Shown here: positions 9,118 through 17,542 of the stretch, piece after piece
Position numbering within the stretch: position 1 is the first letter of the stretch
Layout of the letters: each line of letters opens with the position of its first letter
DNA from: Candidatus Magnetocorallium paracelense
GTDB lineage: Bacteria > Nitrospirota > Thermodesulfovibrionia > Thermodesulfovibrionales > Magnetobacteriaceae
NCBI GenBank assembly: GCA_029001845.1
Contig: JAREWP010000076.1
Span: 1-64,000 of the forward strand
Direction of reading: 5' to 3'
DNA: 64,000 bases
Program-made: the position numbers and the translations under genes
The notes under the pieces: model-generated
What the model was told of the DNA's origin: nothing
What the model saw: only the letters and a program-made list of their open reading frames with translations
The model's database searches: none

Positions 9118-9372
9118 ATGAGCAAATCATCGGGCAACAATTGTATTTCACCGATTGTATGTCATCTCTATCAGGAAGGATTTCATAATGAGATTTCATT
9201 AGTAGGAAATAAATCGGCTCTTCAATCTTTACTTACTGCATTAACGGACGCTGTTGAAAAGGGCAGGGGAGAGTTATCCATAACTGTTGAGAAGGATATG
9301 TGCTGCAGGATAGAGATTTTACTTAATAAAACCGGAATAAACGACATTCCGGAAGTGTATCTATCGATATAA
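9118..9372 (+). CDS. small hypothetical protein
   Basis: An 84-residue protein with a strong AGGGGGG ribosome site. Contains four Cys (NNCISPIVCH and DMCCRIEILL) and an ALTDAVEKGRGELSITVE segment. No family recognised. It ends 15 nt before the gp3-like gene, so it is probably in the same operon. Confidence 0.6.
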   Translation: MSKSSGNNCISPIVCHLYQEGFHNEISLVGNKSALQSLLTALTDAVEKGRGELSITVEKDMCCRIEILLNKTGINDIPEVYLSI

Positions 9373-9387
9373 AAGGAGGTTTTTAAT

Positions 9388-10950
9388 ATGTTGAACAATA
9401 TAGAGAATACAACAAATAACACTTCAGGTGTTGTAAGGGAGTTAGAGTTTGGCAATGAGGAAATGATACAGACCATTCTTGGCCCTGCTTATAAACTACC
9501 CAAAGCCGGGGTTATACGTCCCGGTATTAAAGTACTGAAAAAAGGGTGCAGTGACAGTGACAGCTCTGTGTACAACAGAATGACAGATGAGGGTTCTTCC
9601 TGGGATGAGATAGATAAAAGAATCGGGAAGGACAGAAAGGGCAAAAGCAAACTCATCCCTAAAAACGCTGACTACTTTACAGTGCGCCCTTCTGATTGTA
9701 AAAATCCGGATGATGTGAGGCTGCTTTATGATCTCTACGCTGACTCTGACGGTAAGATCAGAACTATTCCCGTCTGGTTTGCCTCGAATGAGTGGTATAA
9801 CATTATCCCCCACAACCTGAGATGCTTTGGCGCTCGTTCAGGGTTGAGGTTTTATAGTTGTTTCAGAGAGATAAAAACCCCCACAGGTAAGGTGATTGGT
9901 AGTGAAAGAATCTGTAAGTTTCCTTTGTCATTAGAGGAAAGAAAGAGGAGTTATGGTAAAAGAAAATGGGGAGAAAGGCCATGTGATCCTGAGAACTGTC
10001 CTGAGTATCAGCAGGGGGAGTGTAATTTTGGCGGTGTGATTAACTGTTATATCCCCGGTATTAAAGGAATCGGAGTGTGGTGCATACCCACAACCTCCTG
10101 GCACTCTATGGTGAACATAAAGAGTACTTTGGAGACTGTTTCAGGAATTACAGGAGGTAAAATATCCGGTCTTGTCAACAACAGAGCCTTTTTTCAGTTG
10201 AGAAAGGTCAGGGAAATGATTCACAAAACAAATGCCGAAACAGGGACTGTACAAAAAGTAGAGCAGTTTCTGATCCATCTGGATGTAGATATAGATATGA
10301 CGGAGTTAGCTGCTTATTATGAAAAGAGTCAGATATTTTATCGGGCCATGAATGCGGCTCAGTTACTGACCCCACAGGCGCCTCCGCTTGTAAATAGTGA
10401 TGATTCCCAGGCTCCTGATAATTTGGATACTTTTCAAAGTGAATCAGTAGAGGCTGATGACCATGATATTGAACTGTCACCTTCAGTCATCCAATCTACA
10501 GGTGATAACAGGAGTGATGGAGTAATTCAATCTGCAACCACTTCCAACAAACAACTCAGTGAAAATGCTGAATTACTTTTTAAGGTTTTAAACCTTCAGT
10601 GTAATGGGGAGAGAGAATTAATGAAACAGGAGCTAAACAAGTACACAGGAATCGACTCCTTTTATAAGGTTACTGAAGAACAGGCGGAAAAGGTTGTAAA
10701 TCTGATCCGTAAGAAAAATGGTGACCATTCGGAGCTTGACTCTACAAATAACTGTAGTAGCGCCCCTTTTAAACTTACAGGTGAAGTAAAAAAGCTCTTT
10801 GACACACTTACTTCCATTTGTGATGGTGATGAAGAGGTGATAAGTGAGCTTAAAAAGCTGACCGGTGTGGATTCATTTATGAAGGTAACGGAAAAGATGG
10901 CTAAGGAAGCGATCTCCAAACTCACTGACGCTGTGTTAGAAGAGTTTTAG
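9388..10950 (+). CDS. gp3-like / 'hydrolase or metal-binding' element protein
   Basis: A 520-residue protein. Its middle resembles the phage gp3-like recombination directionality factors and the 'hydrolase or metal-binding protein' of integrative elements: a Cys cluster (CDPENCPEYQQGEC), then a PGIKGIG segment and TTSWHSMVNI. The C-terminus carries two about 50-residue copies of one module, ending IDSFYKVTEEQAEKVV and VDSFMKVTEKMAKEAI, separated by a low-complexity Ser/Asp-rich linker. An AAGGAGG site precedes the ATG. Probably involved in element DNA metabolism. The family assignment is from memory of motif layout, so it is moderate. Confidence 0.55.
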   Translation: MLNNIENTTNNTSGVVRELEFGNEEMIQTILGPAYKLPKAGVIRPGIKVLKKGCSDSDSSVYNRMTDEGSSWDEIDKRIGKDRKGKSKLIPKNADYFTVRPSDCKNPDDVRLLYDLYADSDGKIRTIPVWFASNEWYNIIPHNLRCFGARSGLRFYSCFREIKTPTGKVIGSERICKFPLSLEERKRSYGKRKWGERPCDPENCPEYQQGECNFGGVINCYIPGIKGIGVWCIPTTSWHSMVNIKSTLETVSGITGGKISGLVNNRAFFQLRKVREMIHKTNAETGTVQKVEQFLIHLDVDIDMTELAAYYEKSQIFYRAMNAAQLLTPQAPPLVNSDDSQAPDNLDTFQSESVEADDHDIELSPSVIQSTGDNRSDGVIQSATTSNKQLSENAELLFKVLNLQCNGERELMKQELNKYTGIDSFYKVTEEQAEKVVNLIRKKNGDHSELDSTNNCSSAPFKLTGEVKKLFDTLTSICDGDEEVISELKKLTGVDSFMKVTEKMAKEAISKLTDAVLEEF

Positions 10951-11104
10951 AGCGAATTTAATGTTTTTATAGTTGCTTAATGTACAGCCACAGAGGTTAC
11001 AGAGGGAATATGGGAAAAAACACTGAGACAAAAAGAAGTTGCTCTGTGTGCTCATTTTTTTCAGCTCTGCGCTCTCTGTGGTTTTCCTGTTAGAAGGAGG
11101 ATAT

Positions 11105-12079
11105 ATGCTGGCTAAAGAGTTGATTGAAAAAGCAAAAACCGTAAATCTTCCCGACTTTATAGAAACTGTAACCGGTCAGTCAGCCTTAAGAGGCAGCAGG
11201 CCGGAAAAGAGGCGTTACTATTCTCCTTTTAGAGATGAAAAGGAGGGCTCTCTTTTTGTCTCTTTTAAAAATGGTATCTGGGTATGGTTTGATTTCGGTG
11301 TTTCTGAACAAAACGGGGGTGATGCCATCAAATTTGTCATGCAGTTAAAGAGGTGCTCTTTTAAGGAGGCAGTTGAGTCTTTAATCAGTTTTAATGGCTG
11401 TGATGTAGCTTTATCCGAAACCGGTGACTATCATCGTTCTGATGCTAAAGGTGAAAAGCTGGACAGTATTCTTTATGCAAAAAGTATTTATAACAAGCTG
11501 CCTGACAATAATACCTCTCTGTTGAACAAATATTTTACTGAGAGAGGTTTGCCCTTTTATCCTGAAATGGGCTGTAAGATACTTAACCATTTTAAGGACA
11601 AAACAAGATACCTCGCAGTTCCGCTTCCAAACACTAAAAACCTGAGAGGTCTGGAGCTTAGGGAGATTGTCAATCTCTCACAGGAACTGACTGGTTATTG
11701 TGAGAGAAAGAGAAAGTGCTATGGTATTAAAACATTGTGGGTGTTAAAGAGAAACCTGTCTCAGATGATTATTACCGAGTCTGTCACTGACTCTCTTGCA
11801 GGTGATGTTTTACTCGGTTTGAATGAGGCTACTCTTGTTGCTTTAAATGGTGTGAGCCAGGTTAATCAGTTGCCTTTACTGTTGAAATCTGTACGGCCTG
11901 ATAAAGTTTTTTTGGCTTTAGACAATGACTGCTCAGGCAGGGAAGCTCAGAATAGGGTTGTTATGATTCTTAATGAGTTTGGTGTGAATGTCGAGGTGAT
12001 TGAAATAAAAGAGAAAGACCTTTTCAGGGAACTCTGTTTGCAAAAGCTGATGCACAAAGATGCTGTTAATCTGAGTTAA
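11105..12079 (+). CDS. Toprim-domain DNA primase-like protein
   Basis: A 324-residue DnaG-like primase. The N-terminal part matches the fold context of the CHC2 primase domain (YYSPFRDEKEGSLFVS, WVWFDFG, GGDAIKFVMQL) but lacks the usual zinc cysteines. The C-terminal part is a Toprim domain with the Glu in ITESVTDSLAG and the acidic pair in LALDNDCSG. The start at 11105 has AGAAGGAGG upstream; the longer frame from 11039 crosses repeat-like sequence. There is no helicase domain, so it is a short accessory primase for the element. Confidence 0.8.
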   Translation: MLAKELIEKAKTVNLPDFIETVTGQSALRGSRPEKRRYYSPFRDEKEGSLFVSFKNGIWVWFDFGVSEQNGGDAIKFVMQLKRCSFKEAVESLISFNGCDVALSETGDYHRSDAKGEKLDSILYAKSIYNKLPDNNTSLLNKYFTERGLPFYPEMGCKILNHFKDKTRYLAVPLPNTKNLRGLELREIVNLSQELTGYCERKRKCYGIKTLWVLKRNLSQMIITESVTDSLAGDVLLGLNEATLVALNGVSQVNQLPLLLKSVRPDKVFLALDNDCSGREAQNRVVMILNEFGVNVEVIEIKEKDLFRELCLQKLMHKDAVNLS

Positions 12080-12624
12080 GAAAAGTCTTTGATGTCTGTT
12101 TGTTTATTAAAAAACCTGGTAGCGGTTTCTGTTACCAGGTTTTTTTATTTCTGCACAAGGTTAAAAGTAATACTTCTATAAAAGGGTAGCTTTCTCTTTT
12201 ACATGAGTTTCTGCGATCCTGTTTATCTTGGCCAATTAAATCAAACAAGTAAACAACTATAGGTGTGCCTGCTCTATTCATAAAGTCAGCCTTGTTCAAC
12301 TTAAATGGCCAGAGAATTATGAATCGCCGAAAGTCATGTTTTATTTCCTTCTGTGCTGTGTTGCAGTAATTTTTAGACAGTTGAGATGTAGTTATTCAGC
12401 AGGGAATTCCCGGAAAAATATAAATAAATTGTCAAAAAGTACTGCTTTTGTAAACTTTTTTAAATTAGATGTTTTGATTGAATGCCTTATGTTTCCATAT
12501 TAACTTTTACATATTTATTAAATCAAGAGGTAAGTTTTTTGTTTATTTTCTACAGATCTGCTTATCTGAACTCTCTCTTTATCAATATAAATGGTTACCT
12601 GCTATAAGAAGGTTGGAGTTTTTT
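12080..12624. other. gap after the primase gene
   Basis: Contains a terminator at 12109-12146 and then about 480 nt of AT-rich sequence with no convincing gene. The frame upstream of 12625 is open back to a TTG at 12478, but its residues are hydrophobic/aromatic and no ribosome site is seen. It probably holds the promoter of the two regulators downstream. Confidence 0.5.
12109..12146 (+). terminator. intrinsic terminator after the primase gene
   Basis: Stem ACCTGGTA/TACCAGGT flanked by A-run and T-run (12109-12121 with 12133-12146). Confidence 0.85.
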
Positions 12625-13092
12625 GTGGAAGATAGCGAACTGTATATTTCCGTCAGAGAGGAGATAAATGTTGAAGCTTTTGAGTTGTTTCAAACCATGG
12701 AATTTCAGAAAATGGTTAGAAAAACTATTTTAAAAGTGCTTCCCTTTAACAGGGTTTATACTTTTGAGGACTATCATCAGGAGTCTTTTATTGCCTGTCT
12801 CTCTGCTGTTGAAAAGTTTAACAGAATTCATAAGAGCAATAATGGAAATGGTGCTGGTTCTAACAAAATGAGTTTACGCACTTACGCTATGTGGCATGTT
12901 TTTAAAGCTATTTATAAACTTGCAGACACTGGGGAGGTTGTCTGGGATGTAATGGACGAAAACGGTGAGTATGTTGAAACGATCTCCAATAAGGAGTTTA
13001 GAAGACGTAAAAAATCTCTTGAGTTAAAAAATTACACTTTCAATGCTATTTCTCTAATACAAGAGTTATATGAGGAAAACAGCGAACTTTAG
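12625..13092 (+). CDS. sigma-70 region-2-like protein, lacking region 4
   Basis: A 155-residue protein read from a GTG preceded by GGAG. The centre resembles sigma factor region 2: FEDYHQESFIACLSAVEKFN followed by LRTYAMWHVFKAIYKL, comparable to the region 2.1-2.4 pattern (DxxQEGF...A...F, TYA.W.I). No region 4 HTH follows. The next gene overlaps its end region and contributes an HTH, so the two may act together. It could instead be a sigma-derived anti-sigma or appropriator. Reading from the upstream TTG at 12478 would add 49 doubtful residues. Confidence 0.55.
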   Translation: MEDSELYISVREEINVEAFELFQTMEFQKMVRKTILKVLPFNRVYTFEDYHQESFIACLSAVEKFNRIHKSNNGNGAGSNKMSLRTYAMWHVFKAIYKLADTGEVVWDVMDENGEYVETISNKEFRRRKKSLELKNYTFNAISLIQELYEENSEL

Positions 13093-13098
13093 GTAGTG

Positions 13099-13716
13099 AT
13101 GGACAAATCAGATAAAGAAAAACTTCTGGATACTTTGATTGAAAAAGGTCTTTGCTTTAGTGATCTGGAGAAGCATGGATTGGAATTTGAGGATTGCTGT
13201 CAATATCTGTTTATGAATGACAGGATCAGCCTGGCTGAAATAGCCAATTTTTTCAAGATAAACAAGTCTACTGCTTACAGGCGATATTATAAAAAGGCAA
13301 CAAAGAATCAAAAGATCAACAATCTTCTTTACAATGATGATAATAGTAGAAAAAGTCAAAAAATATTGTTGAACCCTTTAACAATATTTGAAAAACTTAA
13401 TGAACCTTTAGAGCAATATAAAATTTTCATTCAATGGAGAAGATTGGATAGTGACAGGAAAACAAGAAATAATATTACTAAATCTATGATTTCGATAAAT
13501 CATGCTGCAAAACTCCTAAATATAACAACAAGACAGATGTACAAAATCATAGATAGAGAAAATATAGACAACATTAAAGGTTATTTATCCTTAATCTCCT
13601 TTGAGAAATACTTGAAGAAAAGACGGGATCAAATAAAAGTTGAAGAAGAGCGTATCAGTTCACTTATTTGGGCAGTTAAGGAAAAAAGAAAAAATGCAAT
13701 GAAATCAGCGAACTGA
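13099..13716 (+). CDS. double-HTH regulator
   Basis: A 205-residue, Lys/Arg-rich protein. A first HTH (LAEIANFFKINKSTAYRRYY, near residues 50-70) resembles sigma region 4 or a transposase-type HTH. A second (SINHAAKLLNITTRQMYKII) is excisionase/MerR-like. It starts 6 nt after the stop of the sigma-like gene; a GTG three bases earlier is the alternative start. The coupling suggests a two-protein transcription regulator of the element. Confidence 0.55.
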   Translation: MDKSDKEKLLDTLIEKGLCFSDLEKHGLEFEDCCQYLFMNDRISLAEIANFFKINKSTAYRRYYKKATKNQKINNLLYNDDNSRKSQKILLNPLTIFEKLNEPLEQYKIFIQWRRLDSDRKTRNNITKSMISINHAAKLLNITTRQMYKIIDRENIDNIKGYLSLISFEKYLKKRRDQIKVEEERISSLIWAVKEKRKNAMKSAN

Positions 13717-13873
13717 GAATCATTCAAAATTTTGCATTATGCATAAATATCTATGAATCGGAGTTCATCTCTTTTTACTACGTATAAATTCAGGAATTGT
13801 TCCTAAGCCATACTTATCAAGGGTTTATGATGTGTATAAAAATTAATTTCACCTTAAAACATTAAAAATCAAC

Positions 13874-13906
13874 AAAAGGTATGGGGACTATCACCCATAC
13901 CTTTTT
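13874..13906 (+). terminator. terminator-like leader hairpin E
   Basis: A 12-bp perfect stem (13874-13885 with 13894-13905), an 8-nt loop and a T-run. It ends 22 nt before the antirepressor-like ATG; GGGAGG lies between. Confidence 0.8.
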
Positions 13907-13928
13907 ATACTTAATCGGGAGGTTATAT

Positions 13929-15110
13929 ATGGAGAAGGGTATCATTCCATTTCGAAATACTGAGCTTCTTACCGCAAAAAACGAAGAGTCAAAAGAAATA
14001 TATGTTGCACTTAAACCTATAATTGAAGGAATTGGCCTGAACTGGAAAGATCAAATAGTAAAAATTAAAAATGACAAGAGGTTTAAACATATGCTAATTC
14101 ACTTTTCAACCAACAGAGGCTCTCAGGAGATGATTTGTATCCCATACAGCCATCTCCCGGCATTTCTTTATTCAATCAATCCAAATAAAATCAATAATGA
14201 TTCAAAAGAGATCCTTTTAACTTTTCAGGAAGAGACTTTTGGTGTTATTAATGACTATTGGCTAAAAGGTTATGCGATAAAAAGAGACCTTAATTATAGT
14301 TTCCCCTTACAGGAAGAGTTAAAACAGATAACACCAGAGCTTCAGGAATCGGTCAAAAGAATTTTTGACGATGTAAAAGATATACAAGTGGTTCGCAAAA
14401 TCGCCTCCTTATCCCCTGAAAAACAAAAGGTCATGATCAAAGAAATCGAATTTATTATCGATTCTGAAAATGAAGATGAAAAACTGACAGAGGAGAAAAA
14501 AACTCTTGAACAGGAGGTGAAAAGGCTTCAGAACATTGAAAAGGAATACAAAAAACTTGAACGAGAGCGCAATCTGCTTTTAACGGGCATGAAGAAAAAG
14601 GTTCAGGAGAAACTTGAGGAACGAGAAACTGAAATCAAAGTGCAGTATAAAGAGACATCCAAAAACATTACAAAAGTCATTGAAGAAGAACGAGCCAAAA
14701 TCCAGGCTGAGTATAAAGATGAGATTGAAACGCTGAGTAAGGAACTGAGAAACATGTCTCTGGCCAGAAAAAAAGTAGCTGACCATACCGAACAATATAA
14801 AGATGAAATAAAAGCGCTAAAAGAGAAGATTAAGGAAAGCAACAATACGGCTGTGAAATTCAAAAATGACAAAGACTACTGGATGAAGCTGCATGATGAA
14901 GCCACCAACAGAGAAAATCTGCCCGTACTCATCCATCTGATACGAGATGAAATGCGTATATTTAATAAACAGCTTCTTAAAGCCGGTGGAACAACTGATT
15001 CAAATAAACAAACAATAACGGAAGCTCTGGATGAAATACAGGAGATTCTTGATGAGACTAAAGACACAATCACCCAACTGAATCAGCTTCCGGTAATAAA
15101 TGATAATTAA
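13929..15110 (+). CDS. phage antirepressor-like (P22_AR_N) coiled-coil protein
   Basis: A 393-residue protein. The N-terminal about 110 residues match the P22 antirepressor N-terminal domain (VALKPIIEGIGLNWKDQ, GSQEMICIPYSHLPAFLYSI, ILLTFQEETFGVINDYWLKG). A long Lys/Glu coiled coil follows (about residues 170-320), then a short helical tail. The family usually relieves prophage repression or binds DNA-regulating partners. The start at 13929 has GGGAGG upstream; an in-frame ATG at 13881 lies within the hairpin and is less likely. Confidence 0.75.
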   Translation: MEKGIIPFRNTELLTAKNEESKEIYVALKPIIEGIGLNWKDQIVKIKNDKRFKHMLIHFSTNRGSQEMICIPYSHLPAFLYSINPNKINNDSKEILLTFQEETFGVINDYWLKGYAIKRDLNYSFPLQEELKQITPELQESVKRIFDDVKDIQVVRKIASLSPEKQKVMIKEIEFIIDSENEDEKLTEEKKTLEQEVKRLQNIEKEYKKLERERNLLLTGMKKKVQEKLEERETEIKVQYKETSKNITKVIEEERAKIQAEYKDEIETLSKELRNMSLARKKVADHTEQYKDEIKALKEKIKESNNTAVKFKNDKDYWMKLHDEATNRENLPVLIHLIRDEMRIFNKQLLKAGGTTDSNKQTITEALDEIQEILDETKDTITQLNQLPVINDN

Positions 15111-15118
15111 TACATTAC

Positions 15119-15321
15119 TAAGGGTCTGAGTCAAAATAGGTAGTATTCTTTAGCCCTCAGGTTTAGCTTGGATTTAGACGATCTGATTGAACAAAAACGT
15201 AGGAATTGCAGAGACGTAAAATTTTGTGTCTCTACTATGACGCTTTTGTGATTGAAGAGCGTTCAAAGATGACCTGAAGATGAGATGCGAAATGGAGAAC
15301 TTATTTTGACTCAGACCCTGA
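15119..15321. repeat. long palindromic repeat, family P2, copy 1
   Basis: About 203 bp imperfect inverted repeat with ends TAAGGGTCTGAGTCAAAATA and its near-complement. The inner arm boxes GATTGAACAAAAACG and GCTTTTGTGATTGA, and a central GAGACG...GTCTC hairpin, are visible. Same layout as the copies at 17294 and 23403. It ends 25 nt before the xis-like start codon. Confidence 0.8.
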
Positions 15322-15346
15322 CTCTTTAAATTCTCAGGAGGTCATA

Positions 15347-15583
15347 ATGGAGGAGTATTTGACGGTTAAGGAATTAAGTGAAAAGATAAAGTTCTCTAAA
15401 CAAACTCTGTATAACCTGATTCATACAAAAAGATTTGTTCCTGGAAAACACTATATAAAGCCGACTCCTAAAAAAATACTCTTTAAGTGGACAGAGATAG
15501 AAAAATGGATGTCTCTTAATTCTGATGATAACGGGATTAATAATGTTTTGAGTAAATTTAATATCAAAAGCCAACCTGAATAA
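15347..15583 (+). CDS. excisionase/AlpA-like HTH protein
   Basis: A 78-residue MerR-type HTH of the excisionase/HTH_17 class: YLTVKELSEKIKFSKQTLYN recognition helix, then PTPKKILFKWTEIEKWM. It lies immediately before the recombinase gene, the usual place for a directionality factor. An AGGAGG site precedes the ATG. Confidence 0.75.
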   Translation: MEEYLTVKELSEKIKFSKQTLYNLIHTKRFVPGKHYIKPTPKKILFKWTEIEKWMSLNSDDNGINNVLSKFNIKSQPE

Positions 15584-15668
15584 AAACTCTCCTTTCATTG
15601 ATCATATTCTTTTTATTATAATTTTATAGTGAAGACCAATGGAAGGAGGTGGTAGGAAGGAGTTTTAA

Positions 15669-16988
15669 ATGTCTGCCAGACCAACTTTACAGCCAAATGT
15701 TCTTAATTTTCCTACAACAAAGAACAGAAAAAAAGTACGAAAAGGGGGTGTTAACAGAAACAAAGAAGGGTCAGTGAGAAAAATAAATGGAAGAGTTTAT
15801 ATTGACTTTAGATATTTAGGGGAAAGAGTGAGGGAAGCTTCAGGATTAGTCTGGTCGGAAGAAAATGTCAGGATAGTCAGGAAGCAGTTAGACAAAATCG
15901 TGGCATCAATACAAATCGGTACGTTCAATTTTTCAGAAGTTTTCCCTGACAGTCCAAGAAAGGAATACTTCACGGCTAAAGAGTGTGCTATTAATGGGAT
16001 AGAAGTGCCCGTTAAAGAACCAGGTGATGTTACCTGCGGGCAGTATATTCAGGAATGGTACGAGAAGCTTAGAGGTATTGGCAGAGTTTCAGAGCGGACA
16101 ATGCTGGGTTATAAAAGTCATATTAACCTTTATCTAATGGATTTTTTTGGTCAAATGACTTTTGTAGAACTTAGTCTGAATGTTCTTGAAAAGTTTACCT
16201 TGTGGTCAAGAGGTAAGAAGATTAAAGGCAGAGAGGTTGGCAACCAAACAATAAACAAGTGTCTGACATTGTTTAAAAGGATTTACGATGATGCTGTAAT
16301 TAATTATAGGTGGAGAGATCTTCAAACGCCTTTCTTTGGCTATAAGAAGCTGCCAGAGAGTGATCCTTATGAAAAGATTTTTCCATTTACTGTTGATGAG
16401 CAGGATCAGTTAAATAATCAACTCTCTGAGCATTGGAAGCCATATTTCAAATTTGCGTTTTGTTCCGGTTTAAGGCAGGGTGAGCAAATTGGGTTGTATC
16501 CGAAAGATATTGACTGGGAGTCTGAGTTATTGCATGTTAGAAGAGCGATAACGAAAAACGAAGAGGGGAAGATAGTAGAAGGACCGACAAAGAACAAATA
16601 CAGCAGAAGATCTATCAAGCTTATACCTACAATGAAGGAAGCTTTATTGGAGCAAAAAATGATCTATGAGAAGTACAAAGGAAAGTATTTTTTCTGTAAT
16701 ACAGCCGGGGCAAGGATCGACTCAAGTACTCTTAGACGAAATGCCTGGTTACCGGCACTAAAAAAAGCAGGGCTTAAAATACGAGAGGTGAAACAAACTC
16801 GTCATACTTTTGCCACAATTGCACTGAGTTGTGGTGAAAACCCATTATGGGTTGCTAAAGTGATGGGACACCGGGACACTGATATGGTAAGTAGAGTTTA
16901 TGCTAAGTATATTGAGAATTTCAAAGGCTCAGAGGATGGTTTAAGCTTGAACAAGTTGTATCAGGGAGATAGAAGTAAAGACAGGTAA
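15669..16988 (+). CDS. tyrosine recombinase (integrase)
   Basis: A 439-residue phage-type integrase. The N-terminal arm-binding region (NKEGSVRKINGRVYIDFRYL) is DUF3596-like; the core-binding SAM-like region spans about 115-210. In the catalytic domain the first Arg is in SGLRQGEQIGL (near 268), the second in QTRHTFATIA, and GHRDTDMVSRVYAKY carries the nucleophilic Tyr. Upstream AAGGAGG-rich sequence gives good initiation. It lies about 110 nt from the 3' end of tRNA-Leu, which marks this as the integrase end of the element. Confidence 0.92.
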   Translation: MSARPTLQPNVLNFPTTKNRKKVRKGGVNRNKEGSVRKINGRVYIDFRYLGERVREASGLVWSEENVRIVRKQLDKIVASIQIGTFNFSEVFPDSPRKEYFTAKECAINGIEVPVKEPGDVTCGQYIQEWYEKLRGIGRVSERTMLGYKSHINLYLMDFFGQMTFVELSLNVLEKFTLWSRGKKIKGREVGNQTINKCLTLFKRIYDDAVINYRWRDLQTPFFGYKKLPESDPYEKIFPFTVDEQDQLNNQLSEHWKPYFKFAFCSGLRQGEQIGLYPKDIDWESELLHVRRAITKNEEGKIVEGPTKNKYSRRSIKLIPTMKEALLEQKMIYEKYKGKYFFCNTAGARIDSSTLRRNAWLPALKKAGLKIREVKQTRHTFATIALSCGENPLWVAKVMGHRDTDMVSRVYAKYIENFKGSEDGLSLNKLYQGDRSKDR

Positions 16989-16994
16989 CTTACA

Positions 16995-17027
16995 ATTTGG
17001 GCAATATTTGGGCAATGTTTGGGCAAA
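16995..17027 (+). repeat. three 11-bp direct repeats near the attachment end
   Basis: ATTTGGGCAAT, ATTTGGGCAAT and GTTTGGGCAAA lie head to tail directly after the integrase stop. The 11-bp period is about one DNA turn, as expected for binding sites of integrase arms or excisionase. That role is inference. Confidence 0.6.
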
Positions 17028-17041
17028 TATCCGTTGACAGC

Positions 17042-17082
17042 AATTCAAGGAGTTATAGAAAGTGACAGTAACTCCTTGAATT
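17042..17082. terminator. 14-bp inverted repeat between integrase and tRNA
   Basis: Perfect 14-bp inverted repeat AATTCAAGGAGTTA (17042-17055) with its complement (17069-17082), 13-nt loop, no long T-run. It could end integrase or tRNA transcription, or be part of the attachment region. Confidence 0.5.
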
Positions 17083-17097
17083 TAAAGGCTTTATAGT

Positions 17098-17184
<87 letters not shown>

Positions 17185-17293
17185 ATGGTTGATTTTACAA
17201 GGTTTTCTTCAATTTAATCAACTCCGATTTTTTCTGCTGTCGCCGATTTGTTAAACTGATCAAATTAACAGGAAAAATCCTGCTTTATCCAGT

Positions 17294-17475
17294 TAGGGAC
17301 TCGGAAATTACTAATATACCTGGATCGCGCCCGGATTTAGGTCAGATTTGGGTGCAATGATTGAGCAAAACCACAGGCATAGCAGTGCTATGTTGAGGAT
17401 TTTGCGATTGAGGCGCACCCAAAGATGGCCTGAATCCGGGTGCGTTATGGTATATTAGTAATTTGCGAGTCCCTA
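17294..17475. repeat. long palindromic repeat, family P2, copy 2
   Basis: A 182-bp near-complete inverted repeat: ends TAGGGACTCGGAAATTACTA and complement, middle boxes GATTGAGCAAAACC and GGATTTTGCGATTGAG, and apex CATAGCAGTGCTATG. It begins about 110 bp beyond the tRNA on the chromosomal side and ends 67 nt before the next start codon. The rest of the 17,185-17,542 gap holds short AGCTGATAGCTGATGGCTG repeats. Confidence 0.85.
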
Positions 17476-17542
17476 AAAGCTGATAGCTGATGGCTGACAG
17501 CTAAATGCTCTTTTAGGTTAATAATTACAGTTGCGATAGACA

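Noticed and set aside
17185-17542. Cobalamin riboswitch before the transporter operon
   Set aside because: The structure there is a near-perfect long palindrome of the P2 family; no B12-box-like conserved segment was seen.
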